A DNA stretch of 64,000 bases, taken from NCBI GenBank assembly GCA_026929865.2, contig CM049398.1, positions 18,451,501-18,515,500 of the forward strand. Direction: 5' to 3'. The number at the start of each line of letters is the position of its first letter. Position 1 is the stretch's first letter. The notes beneath the pieces are model-generated. The model did no database searches and was not told the DNA's origin. It was given only the letters and a program-made list of their open reading frames with translations. This DNA is from Hyperoplus lanceolatus (Eukaryota; Chordata; Actinopteri; Uranoscopiformes; Ammodytidae). Position numbers and translations under genes: made by a program. Shown in pieces: positions 1-12,000 of the stretch.

Positions 1-972
1 CTGCAAAATCAGTGACTTGAATAAAAAAAAAATCTAAATCTATCTTTATTCTACTGATCCTAGCTTTTTTAGTAAGGCAACCACACAGTTTTATTTGTAA
101 AATCACTAAAATGTCTTATCCCCTGTATTATTTATGTTTTTTTATTATTTTATTCATTGCACTGCTGAAATGTTTTAATCCAACCATGTGAAGCTCTTTT
201 TAACAGTTGTTTTGAGAAGTGCTGAATCATATAAATTGTATTGTTATTATTATGATAAAGGATCAGATCCCAGACTTCCATCAGCAATAAAAACATAATT
301 CCATCTGATGGTATACTACTGACATGAATGTAGCTCTTTTTCCTACATTCTGAAAGCTGAAATACTGTCAATTCCAGTATGAATTGCCTCACTATTTCTT
401 TTTTCTTTGTGACGTCCATCACATGTTTTTGTTTGACAAAACCAACTCACAAAAGCTGCAGAATTTGTTCATCAAGTTTAGTCCAGACCTTTCAGGAATT
501 GACTGAGCGACGCGTGTTGTTGTTTTTTTTGGACAGGATGCAGTGTTGTGTTTACGCTTCAATCCAACTGGTACCTCCTGTGCTCTGTAAAGACAAGAAT
601 AAAAAAAAAACGTCACAGGAGGCTTATGTGTAAAAACTGGATTCGGGATTTGCTCAAACCATCAACAATCAACTCAGCATGTGTTTACTGATTTTAACTG
701 GGTGTTAGAAGCACCCGGCTGCATACATATCCTCTTTTCTCAGAGCACATATTTTCGCTGTGAATTTGGCTTTTTAAAACGACACAAAGGCTTACAGATT
801 GTGCGTGTCAGTGCTGGTCTTACACCAGATAGATATGTTCAGTTCCCTGTGTACAAAACATGACCTCAAGAAACTTTTCAATTACTGTTACAAAAGATAT
901 CTTAACCACACACATGCTCGGATCATATTCATATATACAGGATAACATGATTTTTATGTTTTTAAGCCACCC
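1..972. other. AT-rich stretch, no gene recognised
   Basis: This stretch holds only short open frames with no recognisable protein and no splice-bounded exon that I can support. It is AT-rich with poly-A and poly-T runs. I see no terminal inverted repeats or target-site duplications before the hAT-type element that starts at 973. Confidence 0.5.
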
Positions 973-2143
973 CAGGGCTCAAGACTAACTTTTTTTACTA
1001 GGAGCACTGTCGCCCCTAACTCAGAATTTTTAGGGGCGCAAGCAGAACATTTAGGGGCAAACATTAAATAGACCTGCAACGCATCTATTAAAATGTTTCC
1101 CAATTTTAACTATATTAGGCCTATTGATATTGTATTGCCTGTATGTTTTGGAGCACACTGACAACAGATGATACATTTAATTTTTTTTGATTTTGCATCA
1201 CCATGTGAAATTCTTCAGACATTCCTTTAGGAAAAGGATTTTTTTTCCCCATTTTCACCACAACCACTTCTACATCCAAGCCCTCTGATTTTTCCTGCTC
1301 TATCTCTGCTGACTCCTGTAAGGAAAATAGCCTAGTTATTGGCCCAAAGGTAACTAGTAGGAGCTAGATTACATTATCAACTTATTTGCATTATCGCCTA
1401 TGCTTTTCTGAAAGAGGCAAAATTAATAGAAAATGCTGACACGGTAGTTTACAAATTAACTAGGCCTATTTACATATTTACAAACTCACTTTACACACTT
1501 TTTTTGTTGCCATACAACTACAAGTTAGCTACTTCATAGATATGCACTGGCCTATTGAATGTGGACATATAAAACAATTGTCGTGTTCACTAACATCACC
1601 TGGCACACGGTGCTGTCTGCTGGCTGCTGCAGGTGGCCGGGGGCTTCTATCAGTGTAAGTAGCCTCGTTTGGGATGTCGCCGTCTTGCTAAGACCTGCGC
1701 AATTATGACACTCGTCTTGCTGAGCGCACAGCATTTTTGTTGTGTGCTCAGCAAGATGCGCGTCATAGTTGCGCAGGTCTGAGCAATACGGCTCTAAGTC
1801 GAACGAGGCTAGTAAGTGCAGTCAGCGGTGAGGAGTAGACTGCTCCGTTGCTACTCTGCTCTCGTGTGCACGGTTAAAAAAAATCGCAAGATGTGTCTCT
1901 GGACTCCAACAGCCTTATCGCTATGGCGGAAAGTGAGATGAGAATAGGTCACGTGATTGCTGTTGATCGTTCCACTGATCACTCGCGGACTCTCTCTGTC
2001 TCTCTCTCAACGCACTAATAATAATAATGATACAAATGTCGGAATTTTCCGGTCGCGCGCATGCCCCTAGTTTTAAAAACTACTCGCACTGTCTCCGAAA
2101 ATGGTCGCAAAATGCGAGCATTTGGTCGCAGTCTAGAGCCCTG
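973..2143. mobile_element. Degraded non-autonomous hAT-type DNA transposon
   Basis: The left end reads CAGGGCTCAAGACT and the right end, reverse-complemented, reads CAGGGCTCTAGACTGC. These form an imperfect terminal inverted repeat of about 14 bp of the CAGGG type known from hAT elements. The flanks, CCACCC on the left and CACCCC on the right, resemble each other but do not give a clean 8-bp duplication. The internal sequence has repeated short motifs such as GTCGC/GGGGCG near both ends. No transposase frame remains. A separate 152-bp foldback element is inserted at 1,660-1,811. The hAT assignment rests on terminal sequence only. Confidence 0.65.
1660..1811. mobile_element. 152-bp foldback element inside the hAT-type element
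   Basis: The two halves are near-perfect reverse complements: the left arm begins TAGCCTCGTT and runs about 70 bp, and the right arm ends AACGAGGCTA after a short loop near 1,733-1,742. The 5-bp sequence GTAAG lies directly on both sides (1,655-1,659 and 1,812-1,816), which fits a target-site duplication. It has no coding capacity. The superfamily is not certain. Confidence 0.7.
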
Positions 2144-3512
2144 CACCCCTCCAGTGTGTTATGAATACAAGTGCCAGAACATGCAGTCTGCCGTAAAGAC
2201 ATCACGTTTCTCTGTCTTCTGAAATCCAATTCAGAATGTGACTTTTCACTGACTTTGGCAAAAGGAGAGCAATATCGAGGAGAATTTCAGTGCAATATTG
2301 CATGAAATGCAAATATTGAAAATCACTCTGATGCTAATGTATGCAATGTATTATAAAGCCCTTCAATATGCATCAGCTGCAGCATTCAATATTGCCACAA
2401 CATGTATATATTTATGTTCAGCTTTACTGGAAATGTTAAAATGGTTCTGGTATCTCATCCTTGTGTACTGCATCTTTTATACTGTGACCACTGCTCGTAG
2501 CCGCAAATTATTCCTGCTTTTAAGAAAACACAGTGTTTGTCCGATGAACTCAGTCCCATCTTTCCAGAAGAAATGTGTTGGTTGGTGTATGTGTAGTTTG
2601 AGATGTGTATGTGTGCATGTGTTTAATGAGCCATTTCTATTTGCGGGTTGACTCAATTCATGAGTCTGCCTCAGTCTGCTCGTCTGTGTTGCCTCTGGGC
2701 CACCTGCCTCCTTTCCTGGCTGCTCCTGAGAAGTAGAGATAAGACCAACTGATGTTTGTCTGCTCCCTGGCAGATTACTGAGGCAGACTGTTACAAGGAC
2801 TATGACGGAAAGCTACCGTGTACTGGAGGCCAATAAGAACTTGGATGACTATAATAACCATTGCAAAAATCCAGCTTGAATGGCATCTGGCTCATTTATA
2901 CAGTTAATTACTGTTCAAACACAAAAGATAATGTCGGTAAAGTTCTTTGAGCTAGGAGCTAAGATTTTAAATGATAGCAAATAATCATCATAATAGGTAT
3001 ATTTTTCAATAACAGGTTGGAATAGTTGTATATGATAAAAAGGTTTTCTTGGGGTTATATTGTGTGTGTTTGTCTCATACGCTTATCCTTAGAACGCTTG
3101 CTGTGCGTGCTTAGAGTAAGATTAAAGCACATGGTCAGTGCAGAACGGCCTAATTCGTTCTTTTCTGCTTCTGTGAAGAACATTTCTCCAGATTCTTGGA
3201 TAGTGAATTACTATTTTGCTTTTTGTGCTTTTGTGAGGTCAGGTCAAAGAAGATTAAGTTAGAGAAATACTAAAATGGTAATACAGAGCTCTCCTGCTGA
3301 AATGTTTTGTTCAGCAAAAGTGGTTAACAGAGTTGGGAGGGAAAAATGTGGAAAGGTTGTTGTAGCAGCAAAGGGGTCATACAGAGGGGGGACAATGTAG
3401 AAAAAGATTGGGTAAAAAGGGGATGGGGGCCAGAGTTTAAGAAAGGCTTATACATTGAACTCAGGATTATGTGCAGCTCTTTTTCGTACAAACGTATTGC
3501 TTGTATAATACA
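2144..3512. other. Non-coding stretch, nothing recognised
   Basis: No recognisable gene or repeat family is visible. A 117-codon frame at 2,298-2,651 has no recognisable domain and biased composition, and I do not call it a gene. Confidence 0.5.
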
Positions 3513-3520
3513 GTTATAAT
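3513..3520. repeat. Target-site duplication (left copy) of the 3,521-4,235 element
   Basis: GTTATAAT here matches GTTATAGC at 4,236-4,243 in six of eight positions, as expected for an aged 8-bp duplication. Confidence 0.6.
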
Positions 3521-4235
3521 TAGGGCTGTCAAGCGATTAAAACAATGCATCTAATTAATTACAGGCTCTGTGATTAATTGATCTAAATTAATTGCATACT
3601 CTTATGACACTTTTATACCTGTTTATAAACAGCTGTATAGCCTGCTACAGTTTGTTTCTCTCTCTCTCTCTCTCTCGCTCTCTGTCTCTCGTAACTTCTG
3701 TCTCCACAATAGACAGCGCTACACTTCCACATATGCCTATGCCGATTCATTCACCATCGTCGTACTCATAGGCAAAAATATTGACATACACACACACACA
3801 CACACAGGGCGGGTGTCCGTTTACGCGGGAGACGAGACAGCTAGCAAACAAAATTGAGACACACGGAGGAAGATTGAGAAATACTCTGTTGGACCTATAT
3901 TGTTGCACCCACTAAATCAATAATGCGCAGACACTGCGGAGAATAAAGTAAGATGTCTTCCTACCTTCATGCTTATTTGCCCAAAGCATCCCATAAAACG
4001 TCCATAGAGCCCTCGGCCCCGCCCTTTCCTCTGCTTCTCTCTTTACTTTTCTCCCTTTTCTCCCTTTCACCCGTGCGGGCTGTGTATGCAAGCTACAGGT
4101 GCCGAGCTGCGCACAACCTTTGCACCGGGTCAAAGGGCACTATAGAAGTGCGATTAATCTGCGTTAATTTTTTTAATCGCGTTAATTTTTCTGTGATTAA
4201 TTAATCTAAATTAACGCGTTAATTTGACAGCCCTA
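3521..4235 (+). mobile_element. Non-autonomous DNA transposon, TAGGGCTGTCAA family, copy 1
   Basis: It starts TAGGGCTGTCAA and ends TTGACAGCCCTA, a terminal inverted repeat of about 12 bp. The subterminal sequence is rich in ATTAA and AACGCGTTAA motifs. It is flanked by an 8-bp duplication with two mismatches. It carries (TC)n and (CA)n tracts internally. A second copy in the opposite orientation lies at 7,308-7,988. The 8-bp duplication suggests a hAT-like mechanism. An 83-codon open frame inside is also present in copy 2 but resembles no protein I know. Confidence 0.8.
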
Positions 4236-4243
4236 GTTATAGC

Positions 4244-6008
4244 TATTGCTTACTCTCTTAGCTGACCTTACTATCTTCTGTCAAACCTCAGTTAGTTATT
4301 TAAAACTCTAGTGCTACAAGATCACATCTCTCTGCAGCTCTCTCACGCGTACACAAATGATTCCTCTCTGTGGCCATTGTTTTTGTTTGAATGACTCGTG
4401 TTTAATAAGAGCTTTTAAAAATGTTTCAATATTTATGTGGCCCGTTGTGAAGATGCAGTGCAATTGTGGCCCAAGGCAGGTAATACATTGTTCATTTCGC
4501 CCCTCACCATGTGATAGACAGGTCCCTCTACATGCCTGAAATCTGTACTGGAAAATTAAATCAGACGAAAAGAGAGATGCCTGAGCAGGAGCAGAGGACA
4601 AGAGATAATAGATGATTCACACGCAGTAAGCCTCGGCTGTGTAGCACATCGAACATACATCGGCAGAAGTCGTAGAGGGGATCTACAGGTTTAGAAAGAG
4701 TTAAGAAGCTGGCTTTTACAAGGTGAAGCACAGCTTATCCAGGGAGCCCTGGCTGAATAAGACGGTGTAAATGCTACTGAGAGTCACCGTCTGACAGATT
4801 AGTAGATTTACATGATTTATTTAAAATATTTTAGAAAAAGTGGCAAAGCTCTAAATATTTGCCTTGAGAAGTTGTCTAACGAACTGTATACACAACTGCT
4901 TAACTTTTTTCTTTTTGCTTTCAGACTTAAACATTGTGTCATTATGTTATAATACAGTCTTGGTTAAAATACCTGGTCTATTGTGTGATTAAATCACTGT
5001 AATTAAAAGTCAACCATCTTAAATAGAGTTTAGTATAGAGCAATGATTTTTGTCGGAATTACTATTAACTGCTGTTGGGCTTTATCAGGGCACAGCAGTG
5101 CATTATTGGAAAATGCATACCCTTGAAACATAACCATGGGGTTTTCTCCACCACTTGCATCACTGTTATTTATATGTGCACTGTAATTTCTATCTAGTCC
5201 CGGGAGTACATAACATATTCACAGTTAAACTCAGTGGCGCAAATCTACTGTCATGATTCACTGGTTTTGTTGTTTTTTTCTTCTGGTCATATTTCTGTAA
5301 ATTGAGTCAATGGCCATGTCTTACTTTACTGTGAACTACCATAACGCCTGTAGAACGGTAATGAATATCGTCTACAGGTTGTTGAATAAGAGATAGTGAA
5401 GAAAGGAAGGGCCAAGTGAGAGCAGAAAATAAAGACAGTATGTATGTATGAGGCAACAGCAGTACAGAATAAAAGATAATTATGAGTCGAGAGAGAGGTT
5501 CAGAGAATCATAAGAGGAGACTGTCAGAGGATCTAGAAAGAGGAACTCAGGCAAAGAAAGAGACATCATACCTCAGATACCTGTATAATAAACCGTACAA
5601 GAGAAGGAGTTTGATAAGTGAGTGCGGTGGGCAAAGTCGCCGCAGCATCTTCAGATACAATCAGCACGGGAACAAAGGGCAGCGGCAGGCAGAGAGGCTA
5701 TACGTGTGTGTGTGTGTGCGGTGAGGGGTGGTATTATTTCAGCTTTTGTAGACACTCTCCAATCCCATTTACAAATCGGAAGTAGGACCACCAGTCACAG
5801 ACACACATAAACTGGCTGCTGTCGGTGGGCAAGCTGCCTGATGGATGGGACCACTTTGCTTGGTGGATCTAAAGACAATAGTGCAGAAGAGGTCAGAGTT
5901 GGATTATGACAGTCTGGCGGCATGAAGACTGTGGTGCTGACAGTACTTTGTCTAGTTGATTTGACAACTAGCTTCCATTTGATTCCGCTGATAATTGGCT
6001 GTTTTGGC
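4244..6008. other. Non-coding stretch, nothing recognised
   Basis: There are only short chance frames. The 80-codon frame at 5,482-5,724 is rich in Arg, Lys and Glu and ends in a short TG tract, and I see no domain in it. No repeat family was recognised. Confidence 0.45.
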
Positions 6009-6470
6009 TGGTTAGATAGCATGGGAATCCAGACACACATCTAAAACGATACAGGGTCTGGCCACGATCAATAGACCTTCTCAACTCAAGGGGCTGCAGC
6101 TACTTGTGCATTTCAAATACCACTGCACGCAATTGGATAGCACTACAACCAATCGGAGCAATGAACAAGGTGACATATTAAGCCCTGTAAGCATATATAA
6201 CATATTCGCAGCCATCTCTGTTGTTTATATGACGGCTTCGACGGAGCCTGCACAGCACTGTCGTCATACGGTTACGTCCGCCCCAGAGCAGTGCTCTGAG
6301 AGCACCATATGGTCTGGCCCGCCCATTTCAGAAAAAAAAACTTGAAACGCAGCTCAGAATTTTCGGAAATATTTAATGAGCTTCAATGGAGCGTACGGTT
6401 CCCAGACCAACACACTGGGCAAATTTAAATTTGCCAGCGGCAGTTCTGGATTTCCAGGCTACTGGTTAGA
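6009..6470. mobile_element. TAGCCTGG-family non-autonomous transposon, copy 1, with 8-bp duplications
   Basis: The element proper is 6,017-6,462. It begins TAGCATGGGAATCCAGAC and ends GGATTTCCAGGCTAC, an inverted repeat. TGGTTAGA is present immediately on both sides (6,009-6,016 and 6,463-6,470), a perfect 8-bp target-site duplication. It is diverged from copy 2 at 46,881-47,435 but shares long stretches, for example the part beginning GGTCTGGCCACGATCAATAG. No coding frame. The 8-bp duplication suggests hAT-type. Confidence 0.8.
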
Positions 6471-6603
6471 GGCATTAATGGGGCAAACAAATGGCAGTGC
6501 AAGTCCTGAAAGGGATGCCTGTTCAGTGTTCACTAAACACTGGAATTAACTTATTCAATTTCTAGCTAAAAGTAGAATATTGTTCCACACACGCTGAGCA
6601 TTG

Positions 6604-6785
6604 AGGAGGCCCCAGTGAGGACCCAGGACTATGTGGAGAGATGATATATCCACACTGGCCTGTGAACGCCTTGGTATCCCCTAGTCAGAGCTGGTTGATG
6701 TGGGAAAGAAATTCTGGGGTCCCCTTCTGGTTCTTTTCCCCCTGCGACTGACCCCGTGAAAAAGCGGATGAGTATGAGTGAGTGT
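6604..6785 (+). mobile_element. 5'-truncated Rex3-like LINE 3' end
   Basis: This segment aligns base for base, with scattered changes, to the 3' end of the reverse-transcriptase frame at 14,060-14,230. Shared landmarks are ACCCAGGACTA, GTGGAGAGAT, the region encoding ERLGIP, and AGTCAGAGCTGGTTGA. It ends in GATGAGTATGAGTGAGTG, a decayed form of the GAT-rich tail. It is a short dead fragment and older than the copy at 12.6 kb. Confidence 0.75.
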
Positions 6786-7045
6786 GTTTTGTAAATGTGA
6801 ACATTAAGCAAAGGCCTGTTGGACATACAGTGCCTTGCAAAAGTATTCATACCCCTTGGAATTTTCCACATTTTGTCACTTTAAAACCACACAAGTACAT
6901 TTATTTAATTGGGATTTCATGTGATAGACCAACACACAGTGGCGCATCATTGTGAAGTGGAATGAAAATGAAATATGGTTTTAAATTGTTTTTAGAAATA
7001 AAAAACTGAAAAGCGTGGCATGCATAAGTATTCAGCCCCCCTGAG

Positions 7046-7285
7046 TCAACACGTTGTAGAACCACCTATCGCTGCAATAACAGCTGCAAGTCTATTGGGG
7101 TATGTCCCTACCAGCTTTGCCCATTTAGAGACTGATATTTTTGCCCGTTCTTCTTTGCAAAATAGCTCAAGCTTCAGATTCAGCATCAGATTGGATGGAG
7201 AGCGTCTGTCTACAGCAATTTTCAAGTCTTTCCAGATATTCTCAATTGTATTGAGTTCTGGACTTTGACTGGGCCATTCTAACAC
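7046..7285 (-). pseudogene. Tc1-like transposase C-terminal fragment
   Basis: The minus-strand translation of about 79 residues contains SPELNTIENIW, the motif carrying the last acidic residue of the DDE catalytic triad in Tc1 transposases, and near its end RLAAVIAAIGGST, matching the family's C-terminal region. The catalytic core upstream lies beyond a 681-bp insertion (7,308-7,988). It is a fragment of a dead element. Confidence 0.8.
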
Positions 7286-7307
7286 ATGACTATGCTTTGA
7301 TTTAAAC

Positions 7308-7988
7308 TAGGGCTGTCAAATTAACGCGTTAATTTCGATTAATTAATCACAGAAAAATTAACGCGATTAAAAAAATTAACGCAGATTAATCGCACTTCTA
7401 TAGTGCCCTTTGACCCGGTGCAAAAGTGGTGCACAGCTCGGCACCTGTAGCTTGCATACACAGCCCGCACGGGTGAAAGGGAGAAAAGTAAAGAGAGAAG
7501 CAGAGGAAAGGGCGGGGCCGAGGGCTCTATGGACGGTTTATGGGATGCTTTGGGCAAATAAGCATGAAGGTATGAAGGACATCTTACTTTATTCTCCGCA
7601 ATGTCTGTGCATTATTGATTTAGTGGGTGCAACAATATAGGTTCAAAACAGTATCTCTCAATCTTCCTCCGTGTGTCTCAATTTTGTTGGCTAGCTGTCT
7701 CGTCTCCCGCGTAAACGGACACCCGCCCCGTGTGTGTGTGTCAATATTTTTGCCTATGAGTATGACGATAGTGAATGAATCGTCATAGGCATGTGTGGAA
7801 GTGCAGCGCTGTCTGTTGTGGAGACAGAAGTTACGAGAGAGAGAGAGAGAGAGGAACAAACTGTCGCAGGCTCTACAGCTGTTTATAAACAGGTATAAAA
7901 GTGTCATAAAAGTATGCGATTAATTTAGATTAATTAATCACAGAGCCTGTAATTAATTAGATTTTTTTTTAATTGCTTGACAGCCCTA
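7308..7988 (-). mobile_element. Non-autonomous DNA transposon, TAGGGCTGTCAA family, copy 2
   Basis: It starts TAGGGCTGTCAAATTAACG and ends TTGACAGCCCTA. It is flanked by ATTTAAAC on both sides (7,300-7,307 and 7,989-7,996), a perfect 8-bp target-site duplication. It is the reverse complement of copy 1 over nearly its full length. It sits inside the minus-strand Tc1 remnant, so it is younger than that element. Confidence 0.88.
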
Positions 7989-8032
7989 ATTTAAACCATT
8001 CCATAGTAGATCTGGCTATATGTTTAGGGTAT

Positions 8033-8260
8033 TTAACCTTCTGGAAGGTGAACCTCCACCCCAGTCTCAAGTCTTATGCAGACTCTAACAGGTTTTTCTA
8101 CCCTGTATTTGGCTCCATCCTTCTTCCCATCAACTCCGACCAGCTTCCCTATCCCTGCTGAAGAACAGGACCCCAACAGCATGATGCTGCCACCACCACC
8201 ATGTTTCACGGTGGGGATGGTGTGTTCAGGGTGATGTGCAGTGTTAGTTTTCTGCCACAC
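8033..8260 (-). pseudogene. Tc1-like transposase central fragment
   Basis: The minus-strand frame reads VKHGGGGSIMLLGSCSSAG and then GKLVGVDGKKDGAKYR, matching the middle of Tc1 transposases between the first and second catalytic acids. It belongs to the same copy as the fragment at 7,046-7,285 and is separated from it by the inserted element. Confidence 0.75.
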
Positions 8261-8341
8261 ATTGCAAAAACTTCAATTTTGGTCTCATCTGACCAGAGCA
8301 CCTTCCTCCAACACTTGCCACAAGCCATGCGGGGGACACAG

Positions 8342-8999
8342 CATATTCAGATGAGACCAAACTTGAAGTTTTTGGCCTGAATGCAAAATGCAATGTGTGG
8401 CGGAAACTGACACTGCACATCACCTTATACACACCATCCTCACCGTGAAACATGGTGGTGGCAACATCATGCTTTGGGGATGCTTTTCTTCAGCAGGGAA
8501 GAGGGAAGCTGTTTAGAGTTGATGGGAAGATGGATGGAACCAAATACAGGACAGAAAACCTGTTAGAGTCTGCAAAAGACTTGAAACTGGGGTGGAGTTT
8601 CACCTTCCAGAAGGACCACTAGCCTAAAAATACAGCCATATCTACTATGGAATGGTTTAAATCAAAGCATAGTCATGTATTAGAATGGTCCAGTCAAAGT
8701 CCAGACCTCCAATTGAGAATCTCTGGAAAGACTTGAAAATTGCTGTTCACAGACGCTCTCCATCCAACTGATGCTACATCTGAAGCTCAAGCTATTTTTT
8801 AAAGAATAATGGGCAAAATTTTCAGTCTGTAGATGGGCAATGCTGGTGGAGACATACCCCAAATAGATTTGCAGCTGTAATTGCAGCGATAGGTGGTTCT
8901 ACAAAGCATTGACTCAGGATGCTGAATACTTTTGCACGCCACACTTTTCAGTTTTTTATTTATAAAAAAAATTTAATTCCACTTCACAATTATGCGCCA
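8342..8999 (+). pseudogene. Tc1-like transposase 3' half, plus-strand arm
   Basis: The plus strand here repeats the coding sequence seen on the minus strand to the left: GATGAGACCAAACTTGAAG, then sequence encoding VKHGGG-like and SSAG-like motifs, then TGGTCCAGTCAAAGTCCAGA, corresponding to the WPSQSP motif. Stops and indels are frequent. It forms the second arm of the inverted repeat. Confidence 0.7.
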
Positions 9000-9000
9000 A

Positions 9001-12000
9001 TTATTCGAAACACATTTAAAAAAGTTACCATTTCGACCTACCTAAATCGAAAGTAATAGTAGTAGTCGTAGAGAATGGCAGTTTCAGGATTTTATATGCA
9101 AATAAAGGTTTGGGAAAATATACATGTACCTTTTTAATGCACCAATTTTCAGTTCAAACCGAAATGTAATGAGTTACTAAAACCAAATGAAACACAAGGC
9201 TTGTCTTCGGATCTGCAGGCTAATACTCTTACAAATAATTTTTTTTACCACCATAAATCTCTTGACTCTCAATAATCAAGGACTGCATTTGTATTCAACC
9301 CTATCACCGTACATTGATGTAGTGAATGTAGAGCTGAAATGAATGAGCACAGCTCACGGGCTATATTTTCATTTGCTTGGGGCTTTTAGTTTTCACTGAG
9401 CAGTGAACAGCTCCCCTATTACAGCACAGGTAGAGAGCATCTGTGAATTGCAAAGACACAATTTGCTGTTGAATAACCCTGGTGTTTGCATGTGAGTGAC
9501 AGGTCCTTATCAGAGCTCCCGCTGGCTGATCAAAGTTGAAAGGGGGTCAGGCTGAATTAAAGACCAGCTAATTAAAATGTCAAGGGAACATGCCAGCCCT
9601 CATTTCATTTATCTCCTCGAGCTTAGTTGGGGAGAGGAAGAGAGAGTGTGATATGTGGGAGAAGCAAGGGAAAAAAGGGGTTCGTTATATCACAAGTTCA
9701 ACAGCATCTGATACTATAAGACATATGATTTAACAGTCTCTCTCAGTGTTCGGTAACAACGGAAGATGGGTTGTTTTCTATGACATCCTAGTTTAAAAGT
9801 AAAACCTTTGTTTGAAAGGCTATAAAGTAAATGTGGCTTTAAGTGGATGATTCAGGTATGAATTGGGTGAGTAGTGTAAATGGATAGACTGAGGCCTCAA
9901 GCAAGAAGAAAAAGCATGTCCATGGACATCCATACAAGACCCATTCTGTGTCCAGCTGGCTCTCATTCTGTCTCTGTGGCATGGCCTTTTTAAAATCTCC
10001 CATTTTCACAGTCTGTTTGAAAACAGACTTGGGGTCGGTGATATAAAGTTCACTTTAAGATCTACTGTGGACTTTGCTGGCTGACGTTTCCTCTACAGGG
10101 GCAGTTGAGGGTTTTGGGCTTTGTCTTGAACCAAATAATGCATTAAAACACCAACTGTGTGGTATGTGGCTGACATCCCACTTTTTTACTTGAAAGCAGA
10201 ATGTTATCATTTTAAGGAAAATCTCCACTGTTGAAGTCATTTGAGCGATCACTGAAATTGCGTTCTTGTAGAGCTGAAAAGATCACTTGATTAATTGCCT
10301 AGTTTTCATTTAAGTATGACTGTAGTTAATGAATTGGTTATTTGGAAAATATTCAACAGATTCATCGACAATGAAAATAACTGTTAGTTCAACTTTGAAA
10401 ATGCAGTACACTGATAAAGAGGATTATATTCAGGTTGTCAAACTAGAATGAAATGCTGCTTGAACATAGGAAATTACATCTGATCTGATCAACAATGCCA
10501 ATGTAGAATCGGTACACCATCAGATTTTCAAATAATCTAAATGTGTGTCTGTGTCCTCTCATTTAAGAGTTTTTGTTGTGAAGGTGCCTGAGGCTGACTG
10601 ACACCTAGAGAGTATCAGTGTAATGAGATGCCATGTTTCTCTGTGAAAATGATTACCTCAGGAGGAGAGGCATTAGATTGATGAGGGCAATCTTTGCCTC
10701 TCTCCCTGACATGCACAACCGCCTCGCCATTTAGACAGAGACAAGTCACTCCCTCTCAGACCAAATGACCCATAACAGTTCTTCAGAGAGTTAAGAAATG
10801 GGATGGGGGGGGGGGTCTGGAAGTTCAATTCCTTAATGTCGTCCGTCACACTCATCTGCACATGCATCACCATGGTAACCCGATGTTAGCCCGGACTTCT
10901 GGAATATTATCGGAAAAGATCTCCTCTCTCTGAGCCAGGTTGACTAAAATTTATTTTGTGGACCTTTTTCCCCCCAAAGAAGCAAGCAGGACTTTTTAGA
11001 TGTGCAATAAAGAGCTGTTACACATTGTCAATCAAGGCCTTTTTCTCCTCTAAAATTGTAATGCTGAGTAATCGATAACTCTGGTTATCGATGCAGTAAA
11101 GGGTGATTGCTGAATGTCCCATTTGTTACTGTTTGGCCCAACCTTCTGAGAGTGATTGTCTCCAAGGCTTACAGACCCATTAATCAGGACTTGGTTGATC
11201 GCCCCTCAGGTCAGAAGTGATCTGAGAAGGAAGCTCAAAGAGGTGAATGCAGCAGTTTAAGAGCTCACAGTGGACAACCGGAGAAGCTAGTAGAATAGCA
11301 ACTGTAGGCATAGTAGTAGTTGTTTGCTGATCTGGAGTACTTATCTGAATTCAGCCATTGCATACATACGGTGAGAAATCAAATTTTTCTTTCTGTATTT
11401 CTGTTCATCTGCACATTTTTGGATTGTACTGGGTATACTGGAACCCCAAGCTGACCACTAATTATGTTTTACTATCAGGCGAGATAGTTATTTGATATAA
11501 ATACGATACAACTTTCTTGTCAGAGCAAGTCTGAAATTTGTCTTGCATGATAGCGGTTCTATTTACAACATCACAAAGAGACAAGAATCACACAAAAAAG
11601 GTACACAGAAAAGTGCTGCAGTCTTAATTTATACAGTTTTGGAACCCTATATCTCCGGTTTTGAGATTTGACATCAGTTAGTATGGAATCATCTAATAAT
11701 AGTCAGAAACATTACCCTCAAGACTAATCACCTCTCACTTGTTTTAGATGGAGTCTGATAATGGTGGATTGGGTGGTGGCTGGATGCTGGAACACCTTCA
11801 GAAGCCGTAAACCGAGCACTAATTGGACAGTTGATGGAGGATCGGGATTAGCGATTGAGAGGTGTAGCTTTAGGGTACAGGTAGACGGGGCGTGTTGAAA
11901 AAGGCGGAGCCACTGCCTCCCTGTCGTTTAGTATTACAAGTTGTTAATCACTTGTGACAAGGTCACAGCAGGCATGAGGTTAAAGTTATTATGAGTGACC

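Larger units (their letters stand above)
6828..9000. mobile_element. Decayed Tc1-like transposon with two 3' transposase halves head to head
   Basis: The left end (CAGTGCCTTGCAAAAGTATT at 6,828, preceded by TA) is typical of fish Tc1-like elements. From 7,046 leftward-reading sequence on the minus strand encodes the C-terminal half of a Tc1 transposase (minus-strand WPSQSPELNTIENIW with the third acidic residue, then the part ending RLAAVIAAIGGS). The upstream part continues on the minus strand at about 8,033-8,260 (VKHGGGGSIML, SSAGIGKLV). From about 8,342 the same coding segment appears on the plus strand, running to about 9,000. The structure is therefore an inverted repeat with arms of roughly 650 bp around a short spacer. 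The left arm is interrupted by the 7,308-7,988 element, and the right arm stops before its terminal repeat. It has several stops and indels and cannot encode an active enzyme. Confidence 0.8.

Noticed and set aside
2298-2651. 117-codon plus-strand frame with hydrophobic content
   Set aside because: No domain or family resemblance, no splice or promoter context, and composition fits AT-rich non-coding DNA.
3953-4204. 83-codon frame rich in Leu, Ser and Pro, with a counterpart at 7,339-7,557 on the minus strand
   Set aside because: It lies wholly in the TAGGGCTGTCAA transposon and follows its pyrimidine-rich interior. Sharing between copies reflects shared descent of the repeat.
5482-5724. 80-codon Arg/Lys-rich frame
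   Set aside because: No recognisable domain. It ends in a TG microsatellite.
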